From assembly GCA_023935145.1 (NCBI GenBank), contig CM043701.1, positions 72,230,817-72,294,816 on the forward strand: a stretch of DNA of 64,000 bases. The letters are read 5' to 3'. The position numbers and the translations under genes are program-made. Below, piece after piece: positions 33,350-45,463 of this stretch (the stretch's first letter is position 1; each line of letters begins with the position of its first letter). The stretch comes from Bretschneidera sinensis. Lineage: Eukaryota; Streptophyta; Magnoliopsida; Brassicales; Akaniaceae. The notes below the pieces were generated by a model, which saw nothing but the letters and a program-made list of their open reading frames with translations, was not told the DNA's origin and ran no database searches.

Positions 33350-34237
33350 TGTTGGAAATCACCTCAAAATGCCCAAGTGGTGATCTTCCAAACACCCAAG
33401 TCTAGAATGACTTGTAATGAACAGAAACAAACCAATCAAAGAAAGAAAACACAAGCAATTGTTATCGAGGTTCGACAAAATGCCTAGGTCCCTGTGAGCT
33501 CCTCTGAGCTCTCTACACTAAATCAATGGAGTTCTTACAATTACAGCAACACCTTTTCAAGAATCCTCTAGTTCTTAAAGAATGAAAGAAGAGAAAAAGA
33601 AAGTGATAAGGACTAAGTGTTTCCTTGGAATTTTCGAAAAATTCCAATTACAAGGCCCTTGAATCCCCAATCTATACTACTCTCTCTCTAAACAACAAAC
33701 CACTCTTAAATGAGATCTATTCTAGTGCCTCTCTTGTGTTTTTGTGTCTTTGCACTCTCACATTTGCACCTGAATTCTCTTATATGGTGATCTTATATCT
33801 TGTGTATTCTTGTTGTTATGATTGAAGCTAGATAACCCTTTATATAGTGCTCCAATTTTTTTCTCCAATCTTTGAGATCAATCTCAACCCTTAGATCTCA
33901 AGAACCAAAGACTCAAGGTTCTCTAAGAGTCTAAGTGAACCTGTACGTTTTAACCATGTTTCAAACGCTATCTCAAAGTGCCTAAAATGAAGCTTCAGGT
34001 GTGCTTGGCGCCATGGCCCAGAACAGGGCAGGCCGCGACGCACACAGTGGCAGAACTCCTCCATTCTTCATCCTTTCTGGGCACCGCAGCTTGGGGAGGC
34101 TGGGCCGCGACGTGGCTTGGAGAGTGGACCACTTGGACTTGCTGCTGGCCGAGGCACATAAGGTTGGGCCGCGATGCACACCTCCAAGCCTGATGCTGAA
34201 CTTCTTCTCTTGTTTAATCCTTAGACAAATACCAACA
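33350..34237 (-). repeat. Copia 3' LTR (888 bp)
   Basis: Left LTR on the plus strand, 3' LTR of the element. It holds the S-type word array at about 34008-34180 (ggccgcgacgc, gggccgcgacgtgg, gggccgcgatgcac) and a minus-strand TATA box at about 33838-33846. Confidence 0.9.
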
Positions 34238-34369
34238 ATCTCTACCTCTGTATAAGCAATTAAATCCAAACCCATTGTGCAGAGAACTCAGGATCCAAAC
34301 TCAACTTAAGTCACCATATCGACTGACTCCAATCCTAAGAAGTCCAAGGCAATGATTGAATTTGCTTTG

Positions 34370-35946
34370 AGGTAGAACTTTAGTACCTAAATTTGCAGGA
34401 TTTTCTTCCGTGGCCACCTTGTCCACATGAATATATCATTCCGTAACATTTTTCCAAATAAAATGGTACCGAACATCCATATGCTTTGTCCTTTTATAGA
34501 ACACCAGATTCTTACATAAATGCAATGCACTTTGGCTATCCGAATACACCACCACCTGCTCTTTCAGGACCTTCAACTCTTCCAATAACCCTTTGCACCA
34601 CATAACCTCCTTGATGGCTTCCGTTGCCGCTATGTATTCAGCCTTGGTTGTTGAGAGTGCTACCACCGGCTGCAACTGAGCCTTCCAACTTATACAACAT
34701 CCATTTAAGTTGAAGAAGCAGGAGGTAATCGATCTTCTTTTATCCCGATCTGCTCCATAGTCCGAATCCGCATAACCCTTAAGATAGATGGACTTACCCC
34801 TCTTCTCATAAACTAACCCCATATCTGGGCTTCCCTTCAAGTACCTCAGCAACCACTTCATCCCAAGCTAATGCTCTTTTTTGGGATTACTCATAAACCT
34901 ACTGAGAACACTTATTGCATGAGCAATGTCAGGTCTAGTGCTTACCATGGTGAACATTACATATCCAACCACACTAGAGTAAAGGACCTTTTCCATTTCC
35001 TTTTTCTCCTCATCCGATCTCGGACGTTGATCGCTGGAGAACTTGAAATGACCAGCAAAGGGAACCCTCTTTGGTTTGCTAGAAAACTTAGATATCATCT
35101 TTTCTATGTAGGAAGTCTGAGAAATCTTCAATCTTTTTCTCTCTCTTTCCCTTATTATACTCATCCCAAGGATCTTCTGTGCATGGCCAAGATCCTTCAT
35201 CTCAAACTCCGAACTGAGTTGAGACTTCAATTCTTCTATCCTCTCCCTGTTGTTCCTAACCAACAGCATATCATTGACATAGATGATGATAATCACCATT
35301 TTCTCCACCTTGTGCCCCTTGTAGTACAAGCACGAATCATAGTAGCTCCTCATGAAACCCAAGCTAGTTACAAAGGAATAGAACCTCTTATTCCATTTCC
35401 AAGGTGATTGCTTCAGGCCATAGAGAGATTTCTTCAATTGGCACACCAAATCTCCCTACCTTCCTTCCTTATAGCCTTCGGGTTGCCTCATGTAGATGGT
35501 CTCATCAAGCTCTCCATGAAAGAACGTTGTCTTCACATCCATTTGCTCGATTTCCCAATTAAATTGGACCACCATTGCTAACAATATCCTTATCGTCTTG
35601 TATTTCACAACTGGTGAGAATATTTCGGTGAAATCTATACCTTTTCTTTGTGTGAACTCCTTTGCCACCAGCCTAGTCTTATACCGGACTTCATCCCCTG
35701 GTTCCCTTATTTGATCTTGTAAATCTATTTACAATCCATAACTCTCTGTTCTTCTGGTTTGGGCACCAATTCCCAAAAGTTGTTCTTCTTCAAAGAATCC
35801 ATTTCTTCCTCCATAACTAGCTGCCACTTTGATGAATCCTTACATTCCATGGCATCCATGTAAATTTCTGGTTCAAACCCTCCTTTTGAATAAGGAGCTG
35901 CTACATTAGTGTCTGCAAAACCATATCTCAAAGGTGGTTTGACCAC
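34370..35946 (-). pseudogene. Copia reverse transcriptase-RNase H, inactive
   Basis: Read from 35946 leftward: RT start (KWQLVMEEEMDSLKKNNFWEL), FTEIFSPVVK, MDVKTTFFHGELDE, KSLYGLKQSPWKW, then the active site as YVNDM (Asn codon at 35273-35275) where copia RT has YVDDM. RNase H follows with GYADSDY, ISWKAQLQPVVALSTT and KAEY, where the family has a Glu before AEY. Stops at about 35725, 35456 and 34866 split it into four frames. Loss of the second catalytic Asp and of the RNase H Glu both fit G-to-A changes on the coding strand. Confidence 0.85.
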
Positions 35947-36189
35947 CCTCCTTTCTCGGTCCCTTATGAGCTGATAATCATTCTAATTTGCTGCATCATC
36001 CTCTTCTAGTTCAGCCTCCTCTTAAGTGTCCTGAGCTTGGCCTTCATCAATGGGCTCTACCTAGTTCGAACCCTCTTGCCTTCCTTGCTCTACCTGAACT
36101 GAATTTTCCTTGATGCTATATTCCACAAATACCGATCTGGTTTGCTCACTATCCCCTGCAGGGTTAGTTTTCTCCAAATAGGGAAATAA

Positions 36190-37431
36190 CTATTCATTAA
36201 AAATCACATCCCTACTTATTATGAGTTTAGTCCCTTTTGGCTCTAAGGACCACAACTTATACCCCTTAACCCTATCACCATACCCTAGAAACACACATTT
36301 TCTAGACCTTGGGCTAAGTTTATCATTCTTTTGATGTGCAAACACAACACATCCAAAAGTTCTAAGGTTGTTTAACTCAGGGGGTTTCCCACTCCACATC
36401 TCCTCGGGAGTCTTAAGGTCTAAAGCCCTAGAGGGTGATCTATCAACCAAATATGCAGCAGTAGACACAGCTTCCCCCCAAAAATATTTTGGTAACCGGG
36501 ACCCAATTAACATGCACCTAACCTTTTCCATAAGGGTCCTATTCATCCTCTTAGCAACTCCATTTTGCTGAGGGGTTTTTACAACCGTTCTGTATCTTAG
36601 AATCCCATTTAACTCACAGAATTAATCAAAATCCTTATTAAAAAATTCTAGGTCATTATCAGTTCTTAACACCTTAACTGCCCTGCCCGTTTGAGTCTCC
36701 AGCAACTTTTTCCACACCACAAATTTATTCAAAGCATCTGATTTATTTTTAAGCAAATAAACCCAAACTTTTCTAGAATAATCATCAATTAAAGACAGAA
36801 AGTAAACATTACCTCGCAGTGTTGGTGTTCTTGCTGGTGCCCAAAGATCTAAATGAATGTAGTCAAGAATTCCCTTAGACTTGTGCACTCCAGTGTTGAA
36901 GCTGACCTGATGTTGCTTCCCAAGAACATAACATTCACAGAAATCAAGTTTCTCTACCTTGTCACCCTCAAGTAGACCATCCTTGCTGAGAACTTGCAGG
37001 CCCTTATCCATCTCAACCATCAAGCTTGCTGCTTGATCCTTGATTTTTGTCTCTCTGATCATCTCATAGAGACCATCCTTCATTGCTGCTTTGATCACTA
37101 TCAAAGATCTCTTGGTTACCTTGATCTTTCCTCCCTTTGTTTTGTATTTGTACCCTATGGAATATAGCTGCCTCAATGAGATCAAATTTTTTCTCAAATC
37201 CAGAAGATACCTCACATTCCGCAACAGCCTTGTGACTCCATCAAACATCCTCAATTGGATGTCTCCTATCCCCCTCACTTGGCAAGAAGTATCATTCCCC
37301 AAGAAAACCTTTCCATCATTGGTTTCCTTGAAATTCTTGAACCAATCCCTGTGAGGGCACATGTGATAAGTGCACCCGAAATCCCGGATCCATTTCTTAC
37401 TGCCTTGCCTCCTGCTCACATTTGAGCACAC
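36190..37431 (-). pseudogene. Copia protease-integrase, inactive
   Basis: Read from 37431 leftward: the protease site is DFGCTYHM where copia has D-S/T-G, so the active-site residue after Asp is Phe. Then come the GAG-pre-integrase region (FCECYVLGKQHQVSF), the integrase core with HLDLWAPA, DDYSRKVWV and RTDNDLEF, and after a break at 36622 the C-terminal part PKYFWGEAVSTAAYL and CVFLGY. The DDE acidic residues of the core can be found, except that the Glu region crosses the break. Confidence 0.8.
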
Positions 37432-37509
37432 AACAAGAACATCATCTTGTTGTTTTCCTTTGGCAACCGAAGCCTCTCCATTCTTGGTATGGCTTCCTCC
37501 TCTCTTATC

Positions 37510-38281
37510 CTATAACTTTTTCTTGCAATCTTTCTTGAAATAACCCTTCTTATTGCAGTAGTAGCATCTTTTTCCTCCAAATCTTGGTTTGGAGTGCGCT
37601 CTCTCATGTCTCTGCCCTCTACCCTTTGATTTCTCCCGGTAGTTACTATGGATGCTACTGCCATTCTGAGTTGCTGGCCTTCCTTTAATGAATAGCCCTT
37701 CTCCATTTGATGTTTCCCTTATCTTGGCTTTGAAATCATGAGCCTTTATATCATTGATCACAATTTCCTTGGTTAGTGTATCTCTTCCATATTCAATAGC
37801 ATTAATCAAACTATCAAAATAATCAGGAAGAGAATTCAATAACATAACAGCCAATTGTGCATCCGAGAATGTTATACTACAACTAGCCAAATCTTAAACT
37901 AATTTATTAAACATGTCAAGATTATCTTGCAACTCTTTATTAGGATCTATTTTAAAAAGCAAAGATTCGTTTAAGAAGATAAATCTTATTAGGGACAGTT
38001 TTGGTAAGAAACAACTCAACTAGTTTCTTCCATGTGACAGTTGGATCTTCCAAGTCTCCGCACTCCCTTGTGACACTATCCAACATGTGCAGAAAGATGG
38101 TACTATATGCCATCTTCTTCATCTCAATCCTCTGGACCTTCGTGATACTTGCTGAAAAAGCGTCATCTCCTCCAATATCCAAGTCCACCTTTTGTTGCAT
38201 AAGAATAGCTTTGATTTTCTGCTTCCAAAAGGAAAAGTCTCCCTTTCCATCAAACTTCTCAACAATGAAGTTCGAACCCAT
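37510..38281 (-). pseudogene. Copia gag, broken
   Basis: The start is the ATG at 38281 (MGSNFIVEKFDGKGDFSFWK), a usual copia gag start. A stop near 37952 and a short gap interrupt it; the frame resumes with LAVMLLNSLPDYFDSL. The zinc knuckle near 37545 reads CYYCNKKGYFKKDC, with Tyr in place of the zinc-binding His. Confidence 0.8.
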
Positions 38282-38487
38282 CTTGCGGAGAAAATCACAG
38301 ATTCATACAGCACCCACAATTGCTTTCCAACTTCTAAATCTCAATAACACGATCAAATCTTGATCCTACCACTGTTCTTGAATCACCCTCAAGAACCATA
38401 TCAGATCTTGATCTCTACTCCATTCTTGAATCACCCAATAAGTCTCCTTTGATTCTTGGAGTCTTGCTCTGAAACCCACTCACCAAA

Positions 38488-38499
38488 GCTCTGATACCA
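38488..38499 (-). other. Copia primer-binding site, initiator tRNA-Met
   Basis: The minus strand reads tggtatcagagc, one base inside the 5' LTR end. This is the standard plant copia site. Confidence 0.9.
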
Positions 38500-38500
38500 C

Positions 38501-39365
38501 TGTTGGAAATCACCTCAAGATGCCCAGGTAGTGATCTTCCAAACACTCAAGTCTAGAATGACTTGTAATGAACAGAAACAAACCAATCAAAGAAAGAGAA
38601 CACAAACAATTGTTATCGAGGTTCGGTGATGTGTCTATGTCCCCGTGAACTCCTCTGAGCTCTCTGCACTAAATCAATGGAGTTCTTACAATTACAGCAA
38701 CACCTCTTTAAGAATCCTCTAGTTCTTGAAGAACGAAAGAAGAGAAAAAGAAAGTGATAAGGACTAAGTGTTTCCCTGGAATTTTCTCCAAGAAAATTCC
38801 AATTACAAAGCCCTTGAATCCCCAATCTATACTACTCTCTCTTTAAACAACCAGCTACTCTTGAATGAGATCTATTCTAGTGCCTCTCTTTTGTTTTTGT
38901 GTCTTTGCACTCTCACACTTGCACTTGAATTCTCTTATATGGTGATATTATATCTTATGTATTCTTGTTGTTATGATTGAAGCTAGATGACCTTTTATAT
39001 AGTGTACCAACTTCTTTATCCAATCTTTGAGATCAATCTCAATCCTTAGATCTCAAGAACCAAAGACTCAAGGTTTTCTATGAGTCTAACTGAACCTGTG
39101 CATTTTAACCATGTTTCACACACTATCTCAAAGTGCCCAAAATGAAGCATCAGGTGTGCCTGGCGCCGCGGCCCATAACAAGGTAGGCCGCGGTGCACAC
39201 AGGGGCAGAACTCTTCCATTCTTCATCCTTTCTAGGTGTCGCAGCTTGAGGAGGCTAGGCCGCGGCGCGACCTGGAGAGGTGACCACTTGGACTTGCTGC
39301 GGCACATACCTCCAATCCTAATACTAAACTTCTTCTCCTGTCTAATCCTTAGACAAATACCAACA
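38501..39365 (-). repeat. Copia 5' LTR (865 bp)
   Basis: Right LTR on the plus strand, 5' LTR of the element. On the minus strand the word array (39160-39300) precedes a TATA box (ctatataaaagg, at about 38991-39002). Confidence 0.9.
38991..39300 (-). promoter_or_regulatory. S-type word array plus TATA box in copia 5' LTR
   Basis: Words ggcgccgcggccc, aggccgcggtgca and aggccgcggcgcg share the CCGCGG core with the Athila-type S family, an unrelated superfamily. The TATA box lies about 160 bases further along in the transcription direction. Confidence 0.6.
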
Positions 39366-41356
39366 GTAGTGAGTGTTTCCAAATATATAGTTTGAGTGAG
39401 GTCTGATGGTCTAGAATAGGGGAGTCGAGCTAGGGCATTTTCCTAGGAATTTTGCGCTCAAGGCACTTAAGATATTCAGAATCTTTTGGGCCAGCTCTTG
39501 GGCTTTTTCTAGATACCTGATGATCTTCGCTCCTCTTATCTTATACTCATTTTTCATCTGGTTAACCACCATTTAAGAGTCGCTATAGACTTCCAAAGCT
39601 TGGGCAGCCAATGTCCTTTCCAGTTTCATCCCTGCGACCAAGGCTTGTATTCTGCCTCGTTGTTGGAGACTTTGAATTCAAACCTTAGGGTGTATTTAAC
39701 TATGAAACCTTTAAGGCTTGTGAAAATTAGGCCAACTTTGTAGCCAGTGCTATTAGAGGACCCATCAATAAAGAGTGTTTAGTTGGGTACCTGATCATTA
39801 TCTTTGAGCTTTTATCTTTCCGAGGGCACTTCAAGAAGTGTACTTTCTACAATGAAATCTAACAAAGCTTGAGCTTTGATGACCGTTTGGAGCTTGTAAC
39901 AGATATCAAACTTTTCTAGTTCAATGAACCTCTTTATTGGTCTTCCAGGGATGTTTGGTTTATGTAGTACTTGCCTTAGCGATTGTCTAGTAAGGACTAT
40001 GATGTGTGAGATTGGAAGTATAGTAGTAGCTTTTTGGCTATGATGAGGATGGCATAGGCCAGCTTCTCAATGGGGAGGTACCGAGTTTTTGAATCTTGAA
40101 GAACCCGACTAACGTAGTAAATAGGCCTTATGATTCCCCATTCTTCTAGAATCAATACTAAGGCAATGGTCGTGGGGCTCGCAGTAACATATAGAAACAA
40201 CTCTTCTCTTTCAATAGGCTTGGTCAGGAGAGGTGGTAAGATGAGGAATTCTTTGAGTTCTTCAAAGGCTATTTGGTATTCTTTAGTCCATGCAAAATAT
40301 TTGGCTTTCTTTAGTGCTTTAAAGAAAGCTGGACATTTCTCAGTGGATTTGAACATGAAGCGACGGAAGACGCCAATGTGCCCTATTAGTCTTTGAACTT
40401 CTTTGATATTTCGGGGAGGCTTCATGTCCAGTATTTCTTTTATCTTCTTGGGGTTGGGCTTTATTTCGCATTAGGTGACCATTAATACGAAGATCTTGCT
40501 TGTAATGACTCTAAATTCGCATTTCCTCGGGTTGAGCTTCATCTGATAGTGCCTAGTAGTCTGAAGGCCTCTTCAAGGTTGAATATATGATATTTTAACG
40601 AGCATATCATCGATATAGACTTTAATATTTCTTTCAATTTGTTCTTTGAATAGTTTGTTGACTAATCACTGAGAGGTCGCCAATGCATTTTTTAGCCTGA
40701 ATGGCATGCCTTTGCAATAGTGGAGGCCTTGGTTAGTGACGAAGGTGATCTTTGACTTCTCTGGTATATGCATGATAATTTGGTTGTACCCTAAATAGGT
40801 GTCCATGAACTGAGTAACTCATACCCCGAGATAGTATAAACTAGCTGGTCTATCTTTGGTTAGGAAAAACTGTCTTTTGAGCATGCTTTATCGAGGTCAA
40901 TGAAATCTATACAGATTTTCCACTTCTCATTTACCTTTTTTCACTATGACTACATTGGCAACCCAATCCAGGTAGTGGGCCTACCTGATTAAGTCGACTG
41001 TTAAGAGCTTGTCAACCTCTTCAATTACTTTTTGTCACTCGAGAGTGAATGATCTCTTCTTATGAACTATTAGCTTGTGGCTTGGATCTATATTCAGCCT
41101 GTAGGTGATAACTTGTGAATCAATTCCAAGTAGGTTTGAGGCAGACTAAGCGAAAACCTTTTGATTATCTTAGAGAAAGAAAATTAAGGAATTTCTGAGA
41201 TCCTTAGACAAATTGGTCCCGATTTGTATGGTTTTGTGACTTTCTTCCTCGTTTAGTTGGACGATGACCAACTCTTCGACAGGTTGGCCCATGGAGCTTT
41301 ATGTTTATCCCTCAGATGTTTGATCTCCAAAGGCAAGGCCTCGGGTTTCTTGTGCC
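39366..41356 (-). pseudogene. Tat-type gypsy RT, RNase H and archaeal-type RNase H, minus strand
   Basis: Read from 41356 leftward: a protease/RT linker (QPVEELVIVQLNEEESHKTI, IGTNLSKDLR), a decayed RT (KWKICIDF, DLDKAC), then the RT-RNase H connection, best open at 40425-39997 (EVQRLIGHIGVFRRF, ECPAFFKALKKA-like text, PIYYVSRVLQDSKTRY). Further left, pieces of a second RNase H appear (SNNEAEY near 39655, VYSDS near 39590). A second, archaeal-type RNase H is a known hallmark of the Tat lineage. Stops are frequent. X1's 5' LTR begins at the right border. Confidence 0.75.
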
Positions 41357-42638
41357 TGATAAGTGCTTAAATATTAATATTTAAGCCCCTTAATTTATGG
41401 TTGTTAGACTCTTTGTTTATGTATTTTAGTATATTCTACTTCATTTTTGTGTTTTCTATGTTTTTTATAAGTTTGTGAAGAAAAGATAGCATTTTGAAGC
41501 TCTAAAGGAAGAAAACTCAGGATCTGGAACCAGCTAATGCGATCGAGCACAAAGTTTATGTGATCGAGCGCACAAGTACTCATGCACATACCTAGAAGGC
41601 TCGAGCGCAACCCTGCGCTCGAGCGCAAAAGCATGCGATCGAGTGCACACACACAGAGAGGCGGCAGAGCTAGTTTTGGAAAGATTTCTTCCGGACTTAT
41701 TTTGGAAATTAGGGTTTCGAGGCATTCTTAGAACCCTATATATAGGCTTATAAAACACATAAACTTTACTTTTGATTTGGCTTTTGAGTTGTAAGCTTTG
41801 GAGAGGAATTGACGACTCGTCTCCACAATATTCTTCGGGTTTTATCTTTTTAATTTAGTTTATGTTCATGAGGATGTTTATCATAAACAACATGTGTAAC
41901 TAACTTCTTAATAGAGCTTGACTGAAGCCCTAATTATGTTTTTCCATATATGAGTATTGTTGCCTTTGCAAATAGCCATGTTATGATGCTTTAATTGATT
42001 AATGCCTATTTTATTGAATTCCTCATATGTGTTTGTCTTATCAACGTATGTATGTGGTATGGATAAGTTAGTTAGATCAATTTGGATGATCAAGTCCTAA
42101 GTCTGACAATAGTAACAAAAGAAATCCACACTGGATTCTTGGGTTAATCAATATGGGAAACCGGGAGTATACAACATGCCCTAGGTCTCGTGTGGTTGTT
42201 GATTTCCACAGACCTTATGCTCTCTTAAGGAACAACTCAGTATATACCATGATGAATCCCTTAAGAGAGAAAAGAGTTAGAGTATACACCATGCCTAACT
42301 CATTGCTTAGGGAGATCAATAGCTTAAGGAGTGGACTAATCCCTTAGGTTGACAACCATTAGGTATTCATGGTAGGGCTAGAGCATTGGCACATTACTTA
42401 TTGGGAAAGTATGATTAGTTGTGGATATCAAAGCCCTATGTTCTTATCAATATCAATATAGACTCAATATTTATTTCTATCAATTTTTATATTATGAAAC
42501 TGATTCTAAAACAAAATTTACCAATCCCTGTGGAGATGATTTCGCATTTACACACTATGCTACTGTTGACCTTGTGCACTTGCAAGTAAAATAAGTTCGA
42601 TTATTTGCTTTTTAATTTATGTAGATAAATGCATAACA
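41357..42638 (+). repeat. X1 5' LTR (1282 bp)
   Basis: From tgataagtgcttaaat to tgcataaca. It aligns with 7534-8814. It holds the word array (41537-41650), TATA box (tatatatag, 41739) and three copies of an agtatacaccatg-like motif (about 42165, 42239, 42281). Confidence 0.9.
41537..41747 (+). promoter_or_regulatory. X-word array plus TATA box in X1 5' LTR
   Basis: Words tgcgatcgagcac, gtgatcgagcgcac, ggctcgagcgcaac, tgcgctcgagcgca and tgcgatcgagtgcac lie at 41537-41650. The TATA box follows about 90 bases later. Confidence 0.6.
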
Positions 42639-42644
42639 AGTTTT

Positions 42645-42662
42645 TGGCACCGTTGTCGGGGA
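42645..42662 (+). other. X1 primer-binding site, tRNA-Asp type
   Basis: The sequence tggcaccgttgtcgggga has two changes from the Asp primer site in P2. Confidence 0.75.
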
Positions 42663-42858
42663 TTACACTAAATTTCCTTTTTAGAAATATTTTCATTTAG
42701 TTTAGTCATTTTTATTTTTATTTTATTCTATTTTATTTTTATCAAAAATCTCAAATTCTATGTTTCAGTTTTTCACTTTTATTTTGCTTCATCAAAAACC
42801 TAATATATTTCTTTTCGTTTTCTGTTTCAGGCACTACATCAGAAGCTCTCTGTGACAC

Positions 42859-42894
42859 TGCGCTCGAGTGCAACACCTTGTGCGATCGAGTGCA
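42859..42894 (+). promoter_or_regulatory. X-word pair in X1 gag leader
   Basis: The words tgcgctcgagtgcaac and tgtgcgatcgagtgca lie before the gag-coding frame. X2 has the matching pair at 58378-58412. P-family leaders have no such word. Confidence 0.5.
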
Positions 42895-42959
42895 TTTAAG
42901 GCAGAGGCTACCCGAGCTGTAGTACTGAACTGCTGCACTGAAGTGGTTTTTGCTGATTC

Positions 42960-45454
42960 ATGCAAGGGCTTCGATCCAGTGATCCAACTTTCTTTCCCCT
43001 CGATACAGAGCTTGAGCAGACCATTCGACGAAGGCTTAGATACAACTCTGAAGAAGTAGAAGAGGAATTCGAGGAAGAAGCATCAATTGAGAAACAGCTA
43101 GAAAACCAACAACCACCTGAGCAAAGACCAATGAAGAAATCTTTCATCCCACGAAACCTCGACCAGTCATCTTGCATTACTTATCAACCAGAGGCGGAAG
43201 GCAATTATTACATATCTCCACAGATACTCAGTGCATTGACTCACTTTAGGGGTACACCTGCTGAAGATCCACACTTGCACCTTCGGGAATTCTTTGATCT
43301 CTGCAAGTTCTAGCATATCCGAAGCCTAGACCAAGAGGGAATTAGGTTAATTCTTTTCCCTTTTTCATTAAGAGATAATGCTAAACTATGGTACAACTCA
43401 TTGCCTATAGTTTCTATCCACACTGGGGAAGAGTTGGTCAGCAAGTTCCTAATAAACTTTTTCCCAGCTCAAAAGATAAGACAAATGAGGAAGGTGATTC
43501 AGTCTTTCCAACAAAAGGATAGAGACCTATTCTTTGAGGCATGGGAACATTTCAACGAGCTGCTACTCAAATGCCCACATCACAATCTACCTCAAGATGA
43601 ACTAGTACAAGCTTTCTATGAAGGTTTAAGTGATACTAATAAAAGTATTGTGGATTCAGGTTGTATAGGAATGCTGATGGAGAAAAGCAACGAAGAAGCC
43701 ATGGAGCTATTCGAGACCTTAAGTGAACACACCCAACAATTCTCCTCTCAAGGTAGACATGGACCCAAGAGCAAAGGTATGTATGAGGTAACCCTAAATG
43801 AAGAATCCTTAATGCAAATAGTTTTTGTGGAGAGGAAACTAGATCTGCTTGTTAAACCATGACTGCTCAGAATGCCTCACCTAATCCACCAACTACACCA
43901 CTCCAGGTATGTGCTATATGTTCTCAATTTGATCATAATACTGAGACATGTCCTTTGTATTCATCTACAGACCCAGAGCAAGTGAATTTTGTGGGACCAA
44001 ACAACTATCCACCAAAGAACAAACCGTATGCAAACACTTACAACCCTGGATGGCAAAATCACCCCAACTTCTCTTGAAGCAACAATCAGAACAGTCAAGG
44101 GTTGTAAAAGAACTCCCAGCCAGTAGCCCAATCAGTTCCCGAAACAAAGAAAAATGAACTAGAGAGTCTTGTGAGGCAACTAGCAACTCAGCAACAACAG
44201 TTGGTATCCCAACAACAACAGTTGATGACTTCACAAGATCAATTCATAGTAGATGAAAGGAAATTTCAAACTGAGTTAAGACAGACCACTACAAAACACA
44301 AACAAGCCATTCAAAGGCTAGAGGTAAAAATTGGGCAACTGGCTAAAGAATTGAGTGGCAGAAAGCAAGGTGAGCTTCCAGCTCAAACACTATCCAACCC
44401 AATGGGACACCAGCAACTTAAGGCTGTCACAACTCTCAAGAATGGTAAGGTTATAGGGACCGATAAGTTTGCAAAATCATCTTTAGGGAATCCATCAGCA
44501 TCAAAGGTAAGTGAGACAGAGAAGGTGAATGCACCACCCTTCCCACAAAGGTTAGTTAAACAAAAGAAAGAAAATAAATTGTTTGGTATCTTTGAAACTT
44601 TGCAGAAAGTTGAAATAAACATTCCTCTATTAGATGCAATTCAATAAATACCTGTTTATGCTAAATTTTTAAAAGATTATTGCAGTTATAAGAGGAAATT
44701 TCAAGAACATAAGACAGTAGCCTTAACTGAAGAGGTAAACACTGTGCTGTTAAGAAAACTACCACCAAAAGTGAAAGATCCGGGTAGTTTCACTATTCCC
44801 TGTAGGATAGGTGACCAGTTGTTTGAACGGGTATTACTAGATTTGGGAGCAGGTGTAAATTTGCTACTATACAGAGTATTCAAAACACTAGGTTTGGGGG
44901 AGCTTCAACCAACTTCCATCACTTAGCAATTGGCAGATAGAAGCATCAAAAGACCTAGAGATATTCTTGAGGATGTCCTGGTAAAGGTAGGTGAGTTTAT
45001 TTTGCCTACTGATTTTATTATGTAAGATATGGAAGAATGCTCTATGCCATTACCTCTGCTCATCATATTAGGAAGATCCTTCATGAGAACTGTCGATACA
45101 AAGATTTGTGTGAAAAAGGGTATAGTAAGTATGAAGGTAAATGGTGAGAAAATAGAGTTTAAAATATTTGATGCATTAAAATTACCTCAAGATGATATGG
45201 AATGCTTTAATGTATATATGATGCAAAGTTTTGTTAAGCAAGCTTTTTAGGTGCATCACATTGATCCAATGGAGACTACCCTTACCCATGATTTTACAAA
45301 AGTGGGTATTGAACAAGAACTTGAAGATGTTACTCATGACATCATTAAAGCTGTGCACCTCCTTGAGGTTTCTCCAAAACATCCAAGTAAGTATACTCCT
45401 CCATTTGAATCTCTCATACCTACTAATACTACTCTTCTCCCTTCTATTATCTAG
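42960..45454 (+). pseudogene. X1 gag-protease, broken
   Basis: The Athila gag N-terminus (DTELEQTIRRRLR) is recognisable from about 42985; the true start codon is unclear. Gag core: ILSALTHFRGTPAEDPH, FDLCKF then a stop at 43311, LILFPFSLRDNAKLWYNSL, and EAWEHFNELLLKCPHH. The knuckle near 43909 reads CAICSQFDHNTETC (CX2CX4HX4C intact). A Gln-rich stretch follows (43978-44330). The protease has LLDLGAGVNL near 44836 and IILGRSFMRTVDTK near 45067. Breaks include a frame change at about 43858, TGA at 44075, TAA at 44645, TAG at 44924, TAA at 45023 and TAG at 45248. Confidence 0.8.
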
Positions 45455-45463
45455 GCACCAACC

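Larger units (their letters stand above)
33350..39365 (-). mobile_element. Complete Ty1/copia element, minus strand, inserted in the Tat element
   Basis: LTRs 33350-34237 and 38501-39365, both tgttgg to ccaaca. On the minus strand the initiator tRNA-Met primer site tggtatcagagc lies next to the 38501 LTR, and a purine-rich agaggtagagatt lies next to the other. Flanks are gtagc on the left and gtagt on the right, a 5-bp target duplication with one change. The order gag, PR, IN, RT, RNase H is the copia order. All domains are broken, and the RT and protease active sites are changed. Confidence 0.9.

Noticed and set aside
33978..34275. ORFs with GC-rich content in the copia LTR
   Set aside because: They are translations of the word array in three frames, with no protein family.
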